Below, in pieces: positions 1-22,600 of a stretch of 64,000 nucleotides of DNA (the first letter of the stretch is position 1; the number at the start of each line of letters is the position of its first letter). This stretch comes from Tetragonia tetragonoides (taxonomy: Eukaryota > Streptophyta > Magnoliopsida > Caryophyllales > Aizoaceae). Where the stretch lies: positions 10,013,501 to 10,077,500 of the forward strand of contig CM076153.1 of the NCBI GenBank assembly GCA_038025085.1, written 5' to 3'. Below the pieces are notes generated by a model that worked only from the letters and a program-made list of their open reading frames with translations, was not told where the DNA came from and did no database searches. Both the position numbers and the translations under genes were made by a program.

Positions 1-11067
<11,067 letters not shown>

Positions 11068-11208
11068 GGAGTCTTTTCTTCTCGCTGTCTTTGCTGTCAT
11101 CTGTGATTGAAACGGCTTTGCCCTTCCAAGTTCTTAGTCAGAATATTGTTGATTGCGCACATCAAACTTACATTGACATGACAGATAACATGTCATACTT
11201 ATAGAAAA
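11068..11208 (+). other. 3' UTR / downstream of alanyl-tRNA synthetase
   Basis: Non-coding sequence after the TGA. No canonical AATAAA is obvious before the Helitron-like element begins at 11209. Confidence 0.5.
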
Positions 11209-13376
11209 CTAGTTTTAACTCAAGCACGGACTCGTTAATATCTCTCGAAAATGAAGATAATTTCTAGGTGATATCTCATGTCTGTTTTACATTTGGCTAT
11301 TTTAGTTTTTTTTTTTTGTTATGAAATATCTTTTTAAATCGATCTATATCTAAAATAGAATAAATGTAAAAGAGATTAATTTATGAGGCCTACCTCAAAA
11401 TTCCAAAACGTAAAAGAAAATCCAATTTAATGAAGTAAGATTTATAATTTTTAGAGTTATGTAACTAAAATTATGTTTTTTTAGTTTGAAATAATATAAA
11501 AATAAATTAATAATAAAGTCGAGTGATGATGATCATGTGGGACTTGGATGATATTTATTAAGTTATATGTGTGGCAAAGTTGTTCACATGTAGCGTCTAA
11601 CATGTCATTTTACACGAATATTCCCTTTATGGCGTCTACATTTTATCACTGCACGCAAAAGATACAACTTGTATAAGACATGTATCTCATTTTGATTTTT
11701 TGTTTTTTACAAATCCAATCAATTAAGATTTATAAATTTTTGACTTACGTAACTAAATTATTTTATTTTCTAATATAAAAATATGCTAATATATAAATTA
11801 TAGTAAATCCAACTTATGATAACACATTTTTGGGTGACACTTGGATAATGAGTTGTTAGGTTATGTGGCAAGTTTTGCTTATATTGCGACTTAGGTGTCA
11901 TCGTCACATGAATGTGGGTTTCTATGTGGCGTCCTACGCGTGTCGTGCCCACGTGAATTGAACTTGGATGATCATGTGGGATTTGGTGATATTTGTTAAG
12001 TTAGGTGGATGATCATTTCACACGAACATTCCCTCTTCTATAGCGTTTACTTGTTATCACTGCACCCAAAGGACCCAATTTGTATAGGATATATATCTCA
12101 TATTAAACTTTTTGTAAATCCAATCTATTGAAGTCGGATTTATAATTTTTTAACTTAGGTAACTAAAATTATTTTATTTTGTGATATAAAAAAATGCTAA
12201 TAAATATGTAATAAAGCCAACTAATAATGAGATATTAATGGGTGACACTTGGATGATGATAAGTTGTTATGTTATGTGGCAAACTTTGCTTGTGTGGCGA
12301 TTTAGGTGTCATCGTCACACGACTTTGAGCCTCTACATGGCGTTCCACGTGTCATGCCCACCCAGATTTGAGTGCTTATGTAGCATCCCACGTGTCGTGC
12401 CCACATGAAATCGACTCACTTTTATATCACCACTTGAGTTAGGACAAAATTTTAGTGTGGAACTCAATTAATGTATTACAAATATGGTTATTATACGTAT
12501 TTTATCGATCCTTAGCCTCTATAAAACTTTGTCTAAAAGATGTCAAACTTTATAAGCTTATATATTGGACATATATCTCATTTTGAAGTATTTTTCATGA
12601 CCAATGCAATAACGTAAAACTTCGATTTTTTACAATTGCGTAACCATAGTTATTTTATCTTCTAGTTTGAAACAAATAGGCTAATAAATATAGATGTTAT
12701 ATCTAATTACTATATGAATGTCATGGATAAAGACACATTTATTAGTTACACTTGTACGACTTGCTTATGTGGCCGCTTACGTGGCGCTTAGGTATCATCA
12801 CCACACGAAATTGGGTCTCCAAGGTAGCGGCCTACATGGTGTGCCCACATGAAATTGACTCAACTTTATGTAGTTTGAAATAATATACTAATAAATATAT
12901 GATAATGTGGAGTAAATAATGACTCTAGGACAGCTCAATGATGATTTGTTAGGATATGTGGCAAAATTGTGCATATGTGTCATGGTCACATGAACATTCT
13001 CTCTTATGTGGCGTCCCACGTGTAATCACCGCACGAAAAAAAAAAACTTTTATGGGATATATATATCTCATTTTGAAGTACTTTTCAAATCCAATCCAAT
13101 GGAGTAAGATTCAATTTTTTTTGCATTACGTAACTAAAGTTATTTTATTTTTAAATTTGAGAATATGATAATAAATATATAATTAAATGAAACAATGATT
13201 AGGCATTAATGGCGGATGGTGTGTTATATTACGTGGCGTGCATGTGCTTGCGTGTCATCACTATATGAAAGAGCTGCTTGCGTGGCATCACACGTATCGT
13301 GCTCACACGATTAAGGCCCCTGCATGGCGTCCCACGTGTCGTGACCACACGAAATAAACTCACTTTTATATATATA
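11209..13376 (-). mobile_element. Helitron-like element, decayed copy
   Basis: The left edge reads A|CTAG at 11208-11212, followed by TTTTA and a degraded version of the hairpin seen at 13386. This is the 3' terminus of a minus-oriented Helitron. The body is made of diverged sub-repeats of roughly 0.45 kb, each carrying gtgacacttggatgatg, gttatgtggcaaa, tcacacgaa and ending in gaaatngactcacttttata. No Rep/helicase coding is present, so the element is non-autonomous. Its 5' end seems to be lost where the next element begins. Confidence 0.55.
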
Positions 13377-14563
13377 CTAGTTTTATCTCCGTGCTTCGCA
13401 CGGACTCGTTAATATCTCTCGGAAATGAAGATAACTTACTATGTGATACCTCATGCCTGATTTATACCGGACAACTAATTCTACATTTGACTATTTTAAT
13501 GTTTTTGGTACGAAATGTCTTTTTAAATCGATCTACATCTAAAACAGAATGAATATAAAAAAAAAGAAGATTAATTTATGAACATAATTTGAGGCTACTC
13601 TAAAATTCCAAAAAGAAAAAAAAAAAGCCAATTTTAATGAATTAAGATTTATAATTTTTAAAATTACATAACTAAAGAATATGTTATTTTTATTTTGAAA
13701 TAATATGCAAATAAATTTTACGACACTTGGATGATGATTTGTTAAGCTATGTGGCAAAGTTGCGTACATATAGCGTTTATAGGATCTGATCTTTCCACGA
13801 ACATTCCCTCTTATATGGTGTCTATATGTTATAATCACACAGAAAACACTCAACTTATGTGGGACATATATATCTCATTTTGAATCTTTTTCCAAATCCA
13901 ATCCATTGAAGTAAGACTTTTAATTTTTTGACCTAAGTAACTAAATTTTTTTTTTATTTTGTGTCATAAAAACATGCTAATAAATATGTAATAAAGCCAA
14001 CTAATAATGAGACATTAATGGGTGACACTTGGATGATGAGTTGTTAAGCTATATGACAATCTTTGCTTATGTGGCGACTTAGGTATCGTCACACGAATTT
14101 GGGCCTCTACGTGGCGACTTAGGTATCGTTGTCACACGAATTTAGGCCTCTATGTGGCGTCCTAAGTAAAAGGAACACATATCCTAATCATTGTACATAA
14201 AGAATATTACTTTAACACAATATACGAAATTTGAAACAATTATACCAACTTCGTCAATATCATAATGTATGTAACATACAATAGTGGTCATTTTAATTTT
14301 TTCTTATTACTTTGATTTTTTTATTATTTTCATTTTAATTTAAAAAGTGTTTTGAAGTGTATATATATTAGAGTTGTAATTATTTTGATGGAAAAAACAT
14401 TAAAGTTGATGATGATTGATCATTTGTATGTCAAATATACACCTTGACATCCGTTTGTTGTCCTATGTCAAACCCACACTAAATCGTCGTCCATGTGACA
14501 TCCTTAATGTGTGCATTGATTGATCAATTTGACTTTTAACTTTCTTCACAATTATATCTTATA

Positions 14564-14662
14564 CTCCCTCCGTCCCAAGTTGTTTGTCCACTTTGTTTTC
14601 CGTAACTCACATTATTGTGAGTCACAATTGCAATAAAGACAAACAATTTGGGACAAAGGGAG
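14564..14662. mobile_element. Stowaway MITE nested in a Helitron-like element
   Basis: A 99-bp element with inverted ends ctccctccgtcccaagttg and caatttgggacaaagggag, flanked by TA on both sides (14562-14563 and 14663-14664). The arms pair almost fully (TTTGTCC against GACAAAC). It is textbook Stowaway structure, inserted inside the Helitron-like body. Confidence 0.85.
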
Positions 14663-15465
14663 TAAGTGTTTTTAATTGTATAATTAAAGTTGTAATTAAT
14701 TTGATGACAAAACTTTAATTTGAATGATGACTGGACATCCGCATGTCATCCTTACACGATGTTTGCTTCTGCTTGTTTGTTGTATACATATCAACCTTAC
14801 ACAAAATCGTCACGCACGTGGTATCCCTAATGTATATTGGTTTATTCTAACTTTGATTTTAGTTTTTCTTCACGATTATATTTTTAAGTGTATAATTAAA
14901 GATGTAATTTGATAACAAAACTTTAATGTGGATGATGACTGGACATCCACATGTTATCTCTACACCAAGTTGGCATCCAGGTGTCATATGCATTTCAGCA
15001 CCACACCAAATTGTCGTTCATGTGTCGCATCCCCTCATGAACTGAACCAAAACTTTATATATAACTGACGTGTCTTTTTCCTTAACTTCTTACACGGTTT
15101 TATTGAAATAAACAACGTTTAATAAATATTATACAGTCAAATATAGGACATATGTATCTCATTTTGAAGTATTTTTCGAACCGGGTCCAATGAGAAATGA
15201 ATTATAATTTTTAAAGTTGCGTAACAAAAGTTATATTATTTTATAATTTGAACAATATAATAATAAATATTCTATGTTGTATAATTAAGTCAAATAATGA
15301 TGTTGCATTAATGACTTGAAACACTTGGATATGCAACTTATGTGGCGGCTTACGTGTCATTACCACACGAACTTATGCGCTTGCGTGACGTCTTATGTGT
15401 CATCACCACATGAACATAGCCTCCATGTGTCATCCTACGTGTCGTGGCTACACGAAATGGACTCA

Positions 15466-15470
<5 letters not shown>

Positions 15471-15506
<36 letters not shown>
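15471..15506. repeat. (AT)n microsatellite
   Basis: Eighteen AT units at the inferred 5' end of the Helitron-like element. Confidence 0.95.
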
Positions 15507-15508
<2 letters not shown>

Positions 15509-15510
<2 letters not shown>

Positions 15511-16194
15511 ATTAGTGTTTAGTTGGTCGAATTTATTGAACATAAATTCCACTTTTTATTGATTGTCCAGTTCAGCTTCAAAAAAGCTCATGCCTAATCA
15601 GGAATCTTTGATGCTCCTAAATCAGTGTTGAGGTTATTGTTGGGCATATCTTTTGCAAATTTAGCAGGCACTTGAAACTACTTGTTACAGAAACAGTGGC
15701 AACTTCTCAATATTAAGATTTTACATTACTCTTTTTGCTAATAATTATATACGTCTCAATTAATAAAAGATGTGAGATTATTCATCTATAACAACCGGAG
15801 AGTGAGATAATATTGGATGTACATAATTTATTACGTATAGAAACGGCTGAAAAGTTCTGCTTAAATAGAAGTTAACGGAAGTGCAGATTTTTGCTTAAGA
15901 AAACTCTTGAAACATGTACTGTGAGAAAACATTGTCGTGGTTTTGCTCGGCTTGAAACTCATTGAGTTGGAAAAATTAAGGCTCGAATTTAGCTCGATTC
16001 GAAAATAATCCTGTCATTACAAACGTTATAAAAACATTTGCAATTGAATTCGTCTAAAGTAATTCGCAAAATCAAGTTAATTGAGCCAACAACTTATAGT
16101 AAGCTCGGACTCGGTACGTAAAACATTCGGGCCGATTTAGGGTTTTACTGATTCGAGCTTGACCCAAGAGCTTTGACCAAGACGACCCTGACAG
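15509..16194. other. Intergenic, no gene seen
   Basis: AT-rich sequence between the Helitron-like element and the satellite array. I recognise no coding, RNA or repeat structure apart from the gradual start of satellite-like sequence near its right end. Confidence 0.5.
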
Positions 16195-17892
16195 TCTCCT
16201 ATGTTTCTTAGTGGTGTCCTGAGCGATTTGGTGCAAAAATATCAACCCTCGTTCCAGGGCCTTACGAAGTCCAAAACCATGGATTATATAACCTTTACTT
16301 TTCAGCTTTCCGGGATCCGATGTGATTTTTTTCCCAAATTTCTTCAAGGGGTCTATCGTGACCCAAGAGGACCCCCTATGCACTGGCAACGCCATTCGAG
16401 TCCCCGAACTCTGATTTTACCTATGGTTTTGGTATTCCGCGTCTTATAGTAGGTGTCTCATTAAACGACAGTAAAGGCCTAACAGGGACCCGATAACTGA
16501 CCACGGGGTTCTCTCATGTCCCTTGGGGTGTCCCTTGCAATGCGGTGCAAGAATATCAATCTCCGTTTCGGGGCCTCTCAAAAACCAAAAAAACGTGGAT
16601 TATACCCTTCATTTCTCGACTTCTTGGGACACAATTTTGATTTTTTCCTAAACTTATCTGGGAAGTCTATCGTGATACAAGAGGACCTGTAGTGCACCAA
16701 AAAGGTTATACAAGTCCCCGAACTCCGATATCACCCACGCTTTCGGTGTTTCCTCCCTAATAGTAGGTGTCCTGTAAACTGACGTACAAGCCTAATAAGG
16801 ACCCAACAACCGACCCCGAGTGCCTCTACTTGTCCCCTACTGGTGTCCCGTGCAATGTGGTACGAAAATATCAGCCTTCATATCGAAGCCTTCTAGAAGC
16901 CCAAAAATCGTGGATTATATAGCCTTCAATTTTCGGCTTCCCGGAACTCGATTTTGATTTTTGCCCAAACTTCTCCCGGAGGTATATCGTGACCCAAGAG
17001 GACCATCGGTGCAACCGGAAAGGTCATCAGGTCCCCGAATTGCGATTTCACCCACGCTTTCGGTGTTCCGTCCTTTATAACAGGTGTCCCGTAAAATAGT
17101 TGTACAAGCCTAAAGGACTCAACAACCGACCCCGAGGGCCTCTTATCCCTTATATGTGTCTCGTGCAATGTGGTACGAAAATATCAACCTTCATTTTGAA
17201 GCCTTCTAGAAGCTAAAAAATCGTGGATTATATACATCATTTTCTGGCTTCTCGGGACTTGGTTTTGATTTTTGCCCAAAACTTCTCCTAAAAGTCTATC
17301 GTCACCTAAGAGGACATGCGATACACCGCGAAGGTCATTCAGGTCACTAAACTCTGATTTCACCCACGCTTTCGGTGTTCCGTCCTTTATAGCAGGTGTC
17401 CCGTAAAATGGCAGTATAAGCCTAACAAAGACTCAACAATCTACTCCGAGGGCCTCCATTTGTTCCTTACAGGTGTCCCGTGCAATGTGGTGCAAAAATA
17501 TCAACCTTTATTTCGGAGCCTTTCGAAAGCCCATAATCCTGGATTATAACCTTCATTTTTCGGATTCTCTGGGCCAACTTATGATTTTTGCTTAAACTTC
17601 TCCCGGGTGTCTATCATGAGTACCCAAGAAGACCCTTTGTGCACCGTGAAAGTCATTCGAGTCCTGTGTAATGAGGTGCGAAAATATCAACCTTTATTTC
17701 GAGGCCTTTCGAAAGCCCAAAACCTTATTTTTCGGGTTGTCATGGTCCAATTGTAATTTCTGCCTAAATTTCTCTGAGACATTTACTGTGATCCAAGAGG
17801 ACCACAGTACACCAAAAACGCCATTCCAATCTTCGAACGCCGTTCCATCCCTTATAATGGTTGTCCCATAAAGTAACCGTCCTAACCTAATA
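16195..17892 (+). repeat. Satellite array 1, ~313-bp monomers, diverged
   Basis: About five monomers. The landmark gtgtcc(c/t)gtaaa recurs near 16456, 16771, 17086 and 17396, a spacing of 310-315 bp. Each unit also carries a ctatcgtgacccaagaggac block and a gtgcaatgtggtgcaaaaat block. Reverse-complemented, these match the array at 28700-33315 (gtcctctaaggtcatgatag, gcaccacatcgcaaggg), so this is the same family in opposite orientation. Monomers here differ from each other far more than in the other array, suggesting an older or inactive array. Confidence 0.85.
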
Positions 17893-18065
17893 GGGATACG
17901 AATGCGACACCAAAAAAAAGTAGTGATTTAATGTTGGCCAAAATCATCCTTTGTCACTATTTTTATTTTATTTGGTAGCGTGAAGGAGTAACACGACTGT
18001 ATTGTTGACTGTTCGTGATATTTTCAATCTTTCTTCTTCTCTTCTTACACCATATTTTATTATTA

Positions 18066-18216
18066 TTAAATGTTAATATGGGTATTCAAGTTTTTTGTTG
18101 ACTAATTACATGAACTTTAAAGTTAATGATCAGAAAAATCCCCACAAATCCGGACAAGACTCGAACCTGAGATCTCTAAAATAAATCTCAGAGTTACCAA
18201 TTGAGCTACCTCCTCA
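18066..18216 (-). mobile_element. Diverged tRNA-derived SINE
   Basis: On the reverse strand: box A GGTAGCTCAATTGGTAA, box B TCTCAGGTTCGAGTC, then CATTAAC, ATTAGTCAAC and TACCCATATTAA, matching the body and tail of the SINE at 6271. A degenerate third copy of that family, about 0.5 kb upstream of the cyclase. Confidence 0.75.
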
Positions 18217-18709
18217 GAAATCTTCTTAAGCATTATTATAGCTTTGACAAATGACTATATCGTCGAATCATGGCTTGATTTGATGTTTGACCATTGTCAT
18301 ATATATAGGAAATTGATTTGTTAGAGCAGAATATAAGCTGTAAAATGTGAGAATTATGTGACAACTACATATATAAAATGAGGATCCTTATGACATCGGA
18401 GAAATATTTGAGCTTAGCTAATTACAATATTTTAGAGTTATACGAAATACAACATATGATATGATACGTAGGTCACCATCACATGCTTATTTTATAGCAA
18501 ACTCAATAACCAAAACGAGTTGCATATCAAATCTCGTTTCTATATATCCTCTTTCGTTGCAAAGATCTGTTTTACAATCGCACAATCACTATATAAAGGT
18601 TAGAAGTTTAGCTAGAATCATGCAGTTCTTAAAAAGAAGCTCCAGAAACAACTTATTACTACTAAAAAAGAAGGAAGTTTCATTTTAGCTACTGAAGAAT
18701 TAGTTAATC
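18217..18709 (+). promoter_or_regulatory. Upstream region of the cyclase with TATA box
   Basis: A TATA-like element CTATATAAAGG at 18589-18599 lies about 110 bp before the ATG at 18710, a plausible distance for a short 5' leader. No other regulatory site can be assigned with confidence. Confidence 0.4.
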
Positions 18710-19009
18710 ATGTGGAAGCTAAAGATAGCAGAAGGGAATGAGGATCCATGGCTGGTGAGTGTAAACAACCACGTTGGTCGGCAGCATTGGGAGTTCGACC
18801 CTGAGGCTGGTACACCAGAGGAACGAGCCGAGGTCGAGAGGGTCAGGGAGGAGTTCAAGATGAACCGTTTCCAGATGAGGCAGAGTGCTGATCTCCTCAT
18901 GAGAATGCAGGTAAAAAGAAGATCCACCTTGCATTATATAAAGTTCAAATTGTATGTACAAGTTAAATGACAAGTATTAATGCACATACTTGTTGCCTCC
19001 ACACAAAAA

Positions 19010-19110
19010 CTCGTATGAGGCGACTTCAAGGCGAGGCCACTCATACAAGCATGATGTCATATCATACTTGATTATAGAGGTAGCCTCACCTTAAGACAGC
19101 CTCATACGAG
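19010..19110. mobile_element. Small hairpin MITE
   Basis: A near-perfect inverted repeat begins ctcgtatgaggc and ends gcctcatacgag. The arms extend inward (aaggcgaggc against gcctcacctt), giving a 101-bp hairpin in the first intron of the cyclase. No clear target duplication, so the family is unassigned. Confidence 0.6.
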
Positions 19111-19510
19111 ACTTATTGGTTACTCCATCTGTTTTATAAAGCAATGCATATTTTGAGTTGCGAAAATTACGGTAAGAAATTGTTGGTAAAAATGCTCAAA
19201 CAGCTGAAGAAAGAGAACCCAAGATTGGCCATACCTCCAGCAATCAAATTGGATCAGAATGAGAAAATAACAGAAGAAGCAGTGACAACAACACTGAAGA
19301 GAGCTATCAGCTTCTATTCTACAATCCAGGCCCATGATGGCCATTGGCCTGCTGAATCTGCCGGCCCATTATTCTTTCTCCCTCCTCTTGTAAGTTTTTT
19401 TTTTTTCTTCTTATTTTTGAATTTATGGCATAAACAAAATTTGGTTGTAAGAAATTCAAAACTTTGAAATTCATCGCTTTTTTCTTCTTAATATTCTCTT
19501 TGTTTAAAAG

Positions 19511-19660
19511 GATGAAGTTAATGAGGTGTGAAGTTCTAGCGCAGTGGTGCTTTCTCCCGATTCTGTGGGCTTGCCCGGGATCAAATCCTCGTCTACCTCG
19601 TCCCTTACGTTACTATTGTATATTAAGGGATGGCCTTTTGAAAATATACATCCTAGTGGG
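19511..19660 (+). mobile_element. Possible SINE of a second family
   Basis: A box A-like tctagcgcagtggtgc is followed at tRNA spacing by a box B-like gggatcaaatcctcg, within the second cyclase intron. No A tail or target duplication was established. Confidence 0.35.
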
Positions 19661-22600
19661 AGTAAACAATTTAATAATATTATGATGTAAAAAAAAAATT
19701 CAGGTACTAGCCCTATACATTACAGGAGCAGTAAATACCATTTTATCACCTGAACACCAGAGAGAGATCAAGCGCTATATGTACAATCACCAGGTACTAT
19801 ACAAATATACAACCACCCTTAGTTTCTCTCTTAAATGGTATAACATTTGCTTTTCTTTGTGTTTTTCTGCTTAAAATGCATTTCGCGAATAATCAAATTT
19901 CACAATGGAAATGTCTGAAAAAACGGCAGAATGAAGATGGAGGATGGGGACTCCACATAGAAGGCCACAGCACCATGTTTGGTTCAGCACTTAGCTACAT
20001 TGCCTTAAGGTTGCTAGGAGAAGGCCCTGATGATGGCAAAGATAATGCCATGACAAGGGCTCGCCGCTGGATTCTTGACCATGGCGGTGTGGTTGGCATC
20101 CCGTCTTGGGGAAAGTTTTGGCTTACGGTTTGTCAATCTTGAACATGAATTTTCATTGGAAAACGTCTTCGTCAAAGTCAAACCAAACTCATGCAAGACT
20201 GGTTTTCTTGCAGATCCATGGAGTATGAATGGGATGGGTGCAATCCTATGCCCCCAGAGTTTTGGCTACTCCCTAAAATATCACCTATACATCCAGGTCC
20301 CTTATAGTTATTCAGTTTCTTCAATTATAATATAAAGTTTCATTGGCTATTTGGATATATTCCAACAATTTCATTTTCGGGCATATGATCAAAACTGCAG
20401 GGAAAATGCTGTGCTACTGTAGGTTGGGGTATATGCCAATATCATACCTATATGGCAAGAGGTTTGTTGGTAGAATCACTGAACTGATCCAATCACTGAG
20501 AACGGAACTGTACACTCAATCTTACCATGAGATAAATTGGAACACCGCGAGAAATACATGTGCTAAGGTAAAGGACATGAATCCTAACGACAGTCTTGAC
20601 ATGCTTGGGGGTGCAGGACAGAACAGAGAACATTACAATTGACCTAATCATGGACAATGAGTAGTCAATTGGAGGTCAAAACTCACATACCCAAGTCCTA
20701 TGCTACCGAGCAAAAAAAAAGGTCCTATCTCCTATGTCAAAAACCGTGATCACGAACATGCCAGCTAGTTCAACTGATCAAAACCAAATTACTCGGGGGG
20801 TTTTTCCCAGTACCTGTTTCAAATATTGTCGAAATCATATGACTCTCTAGACCCACAACTAAAAAGATTGAATAAGAATACAAGGAATCCTAAACTTACA
20901 CCTGTCTCTTCTTCAACAAGCTCGAGCAACACATTTTGTGAGGCTCAAGGGAGACTAATATCCTTATCATCAAAGAGTTCAAGTTAATTACTACAAACAT
21001 ATCTTACTGGTTCTTCAGGGCATATAAATAAGATAGAACCAAGTATATAGATAGGATTTAGATACCATAAAGTGAACATAATCACCTGTTTATTGTGCAG
21101 GAGGATCTTTACTATCCCCATCCTCTGAAGCAAGACATGCTCTGGGGATTCCTTCACCACTTTGCCGAGCCAGTCCTCATCCGTTGGCCCTTCTCAAAGC
21201 TGAGAGGCAAGGCAATGAAAATCGCAATGGAGCACGTACACTACGAGGACAGAAACAGCAGATACCTCGGCATTGGTTGTGTGGAAAAGGTTAGTACCAT
21301 TGGTTTATACCACTACAAAATCAAACTAAAGTTCATATAGAACAAAGAAATAATCAGAGTAAACTCTTGTGTTACAGGTCCTCTGTTTGATTGCTTGTTG
21401 GGTGGAAGATCCGAATTCAGAGGCATACAAGAAACATCTAGCCAGAATCCCAGATTATTTCTGGCTTGCAGAGGATGGGATGAAGATGCAGGTAAAGTTT
21501 TATTAGCAAAAAAAGCTAAAAAAATTCCCATTGTTGCTGATTGGCAATTAGTGAAACTAGAAGAACAAAACAAAAAAAAATGTTAACGGTACTGCTTTCT
21601 AAGTTGTGATTGATGTGGGGATGAAGAGTTTTGGTTGCCAAATGTGGGACGCAGGTTTTGCAATCCAAGCCACTTTCGCAAGTGGCTTCACACAAGAGTA
21701 CGCACCAACACTTAGGAAAGCCCATGATTTTGTCAAAGCCTCACAGGTAATTTTTCATTCTCTAACCATATTTCTTACCTCTTTCTAATGTCCAGACCAC
21801 CATATACCTTAGCCTAAAGCCTCCCACGAGAACTAGGAACCCCCTGTGGCTTATGGGGGAGAGAGTGGGGCTTCGATGCATGCAACCTAACCCGTCGCCT
21901 ACAGTGAAGCCATCTTAGTTATGTTCAATACTCTACATCTAGGAGAAATTAATCAAGAGATTAATTTTGGGAAGCCATTTTGTATTAGGTCAGGGAAAAT
22001 CCTTCAGGAAACTTCAAGGAGATGTATAGGCATATTTCCAAAGGTGCATGGACTTTCTCAATGCAAGACCATGGCTGGCAGGTCTCTGATTGCACTGCTG
22101 AAGGGCTGAAGGTAACTTGAAGCACATTTTTCTACCATCCACTATATTATACGCGTATTTCATTCTAATATAAAGATCTTGAGTTTCTTTTATGGTCTGA
22201 TGCTCAACTTTTAAATTTGTTCCTCTTTTAACACTATCTGTGTTTAACAGCTATTCTGTTCAGAAATGAGACATTTAATACAAAATCGAGTTTTTCTTTC
22301 TTTCTCTTTTTCCCCTCATCCTTAGCTCTTCATCATCTTCCTAATTTTTTTCCTTCTTTTGCAGACTGCTATTCTGTTCTCACAAATGTCCCCAGAACTT
22401 GTGGGGCCAAAACTTGAACCACAGCGTTTGTATGATGCTGCAAATGTCATTCTTTCTTTGCAAGTAAGCCTAATATTTTCTTCTAAATAATATTCTTCTT
22501 GTTCATTTACTTAATCTACAATTGAATTTAATAGCTATAATCATTATTGGATTTCTTCATGTCCTTCGTTACAGAGTGATACTGGTGGTTTCCTGGCTTG

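Larger units (their letters stand above)
13377..15508 (-). mobile_element. Helitron-like element with intact terminal hairpin
   Basis: Read on the minus strand the 3' end is hairpin CCGTGCGAAGCACGG, then AGATAAAACTAG, then T: the CTRR end and upstream hairpin typical of Helitrons. On the + strand CTAG starts at 13377 and is preceded by A. The opposite end is an (AT)n tract (15471-15506) followed by GA|T at 15507-15509, i.e. A|TC on the minus strand. The body shares the same ~0.45-kb sub-repeats as the copy on its left. No coding sequence was seen, so it is non-autonomous. Confidence 0.65.

Noticed and set aside
13377..15508. LTR retrotransposon
   Set aside because: No paired LTRs, primer-binding site or gag-pol coding; the CTAG end and hairpin fit a Helitron better.
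16072..16449. Open frames on both strands at the left edge of satellite array 1
   Set aside because: They overlap satellite monomers and share their sequence, with no protein homology.
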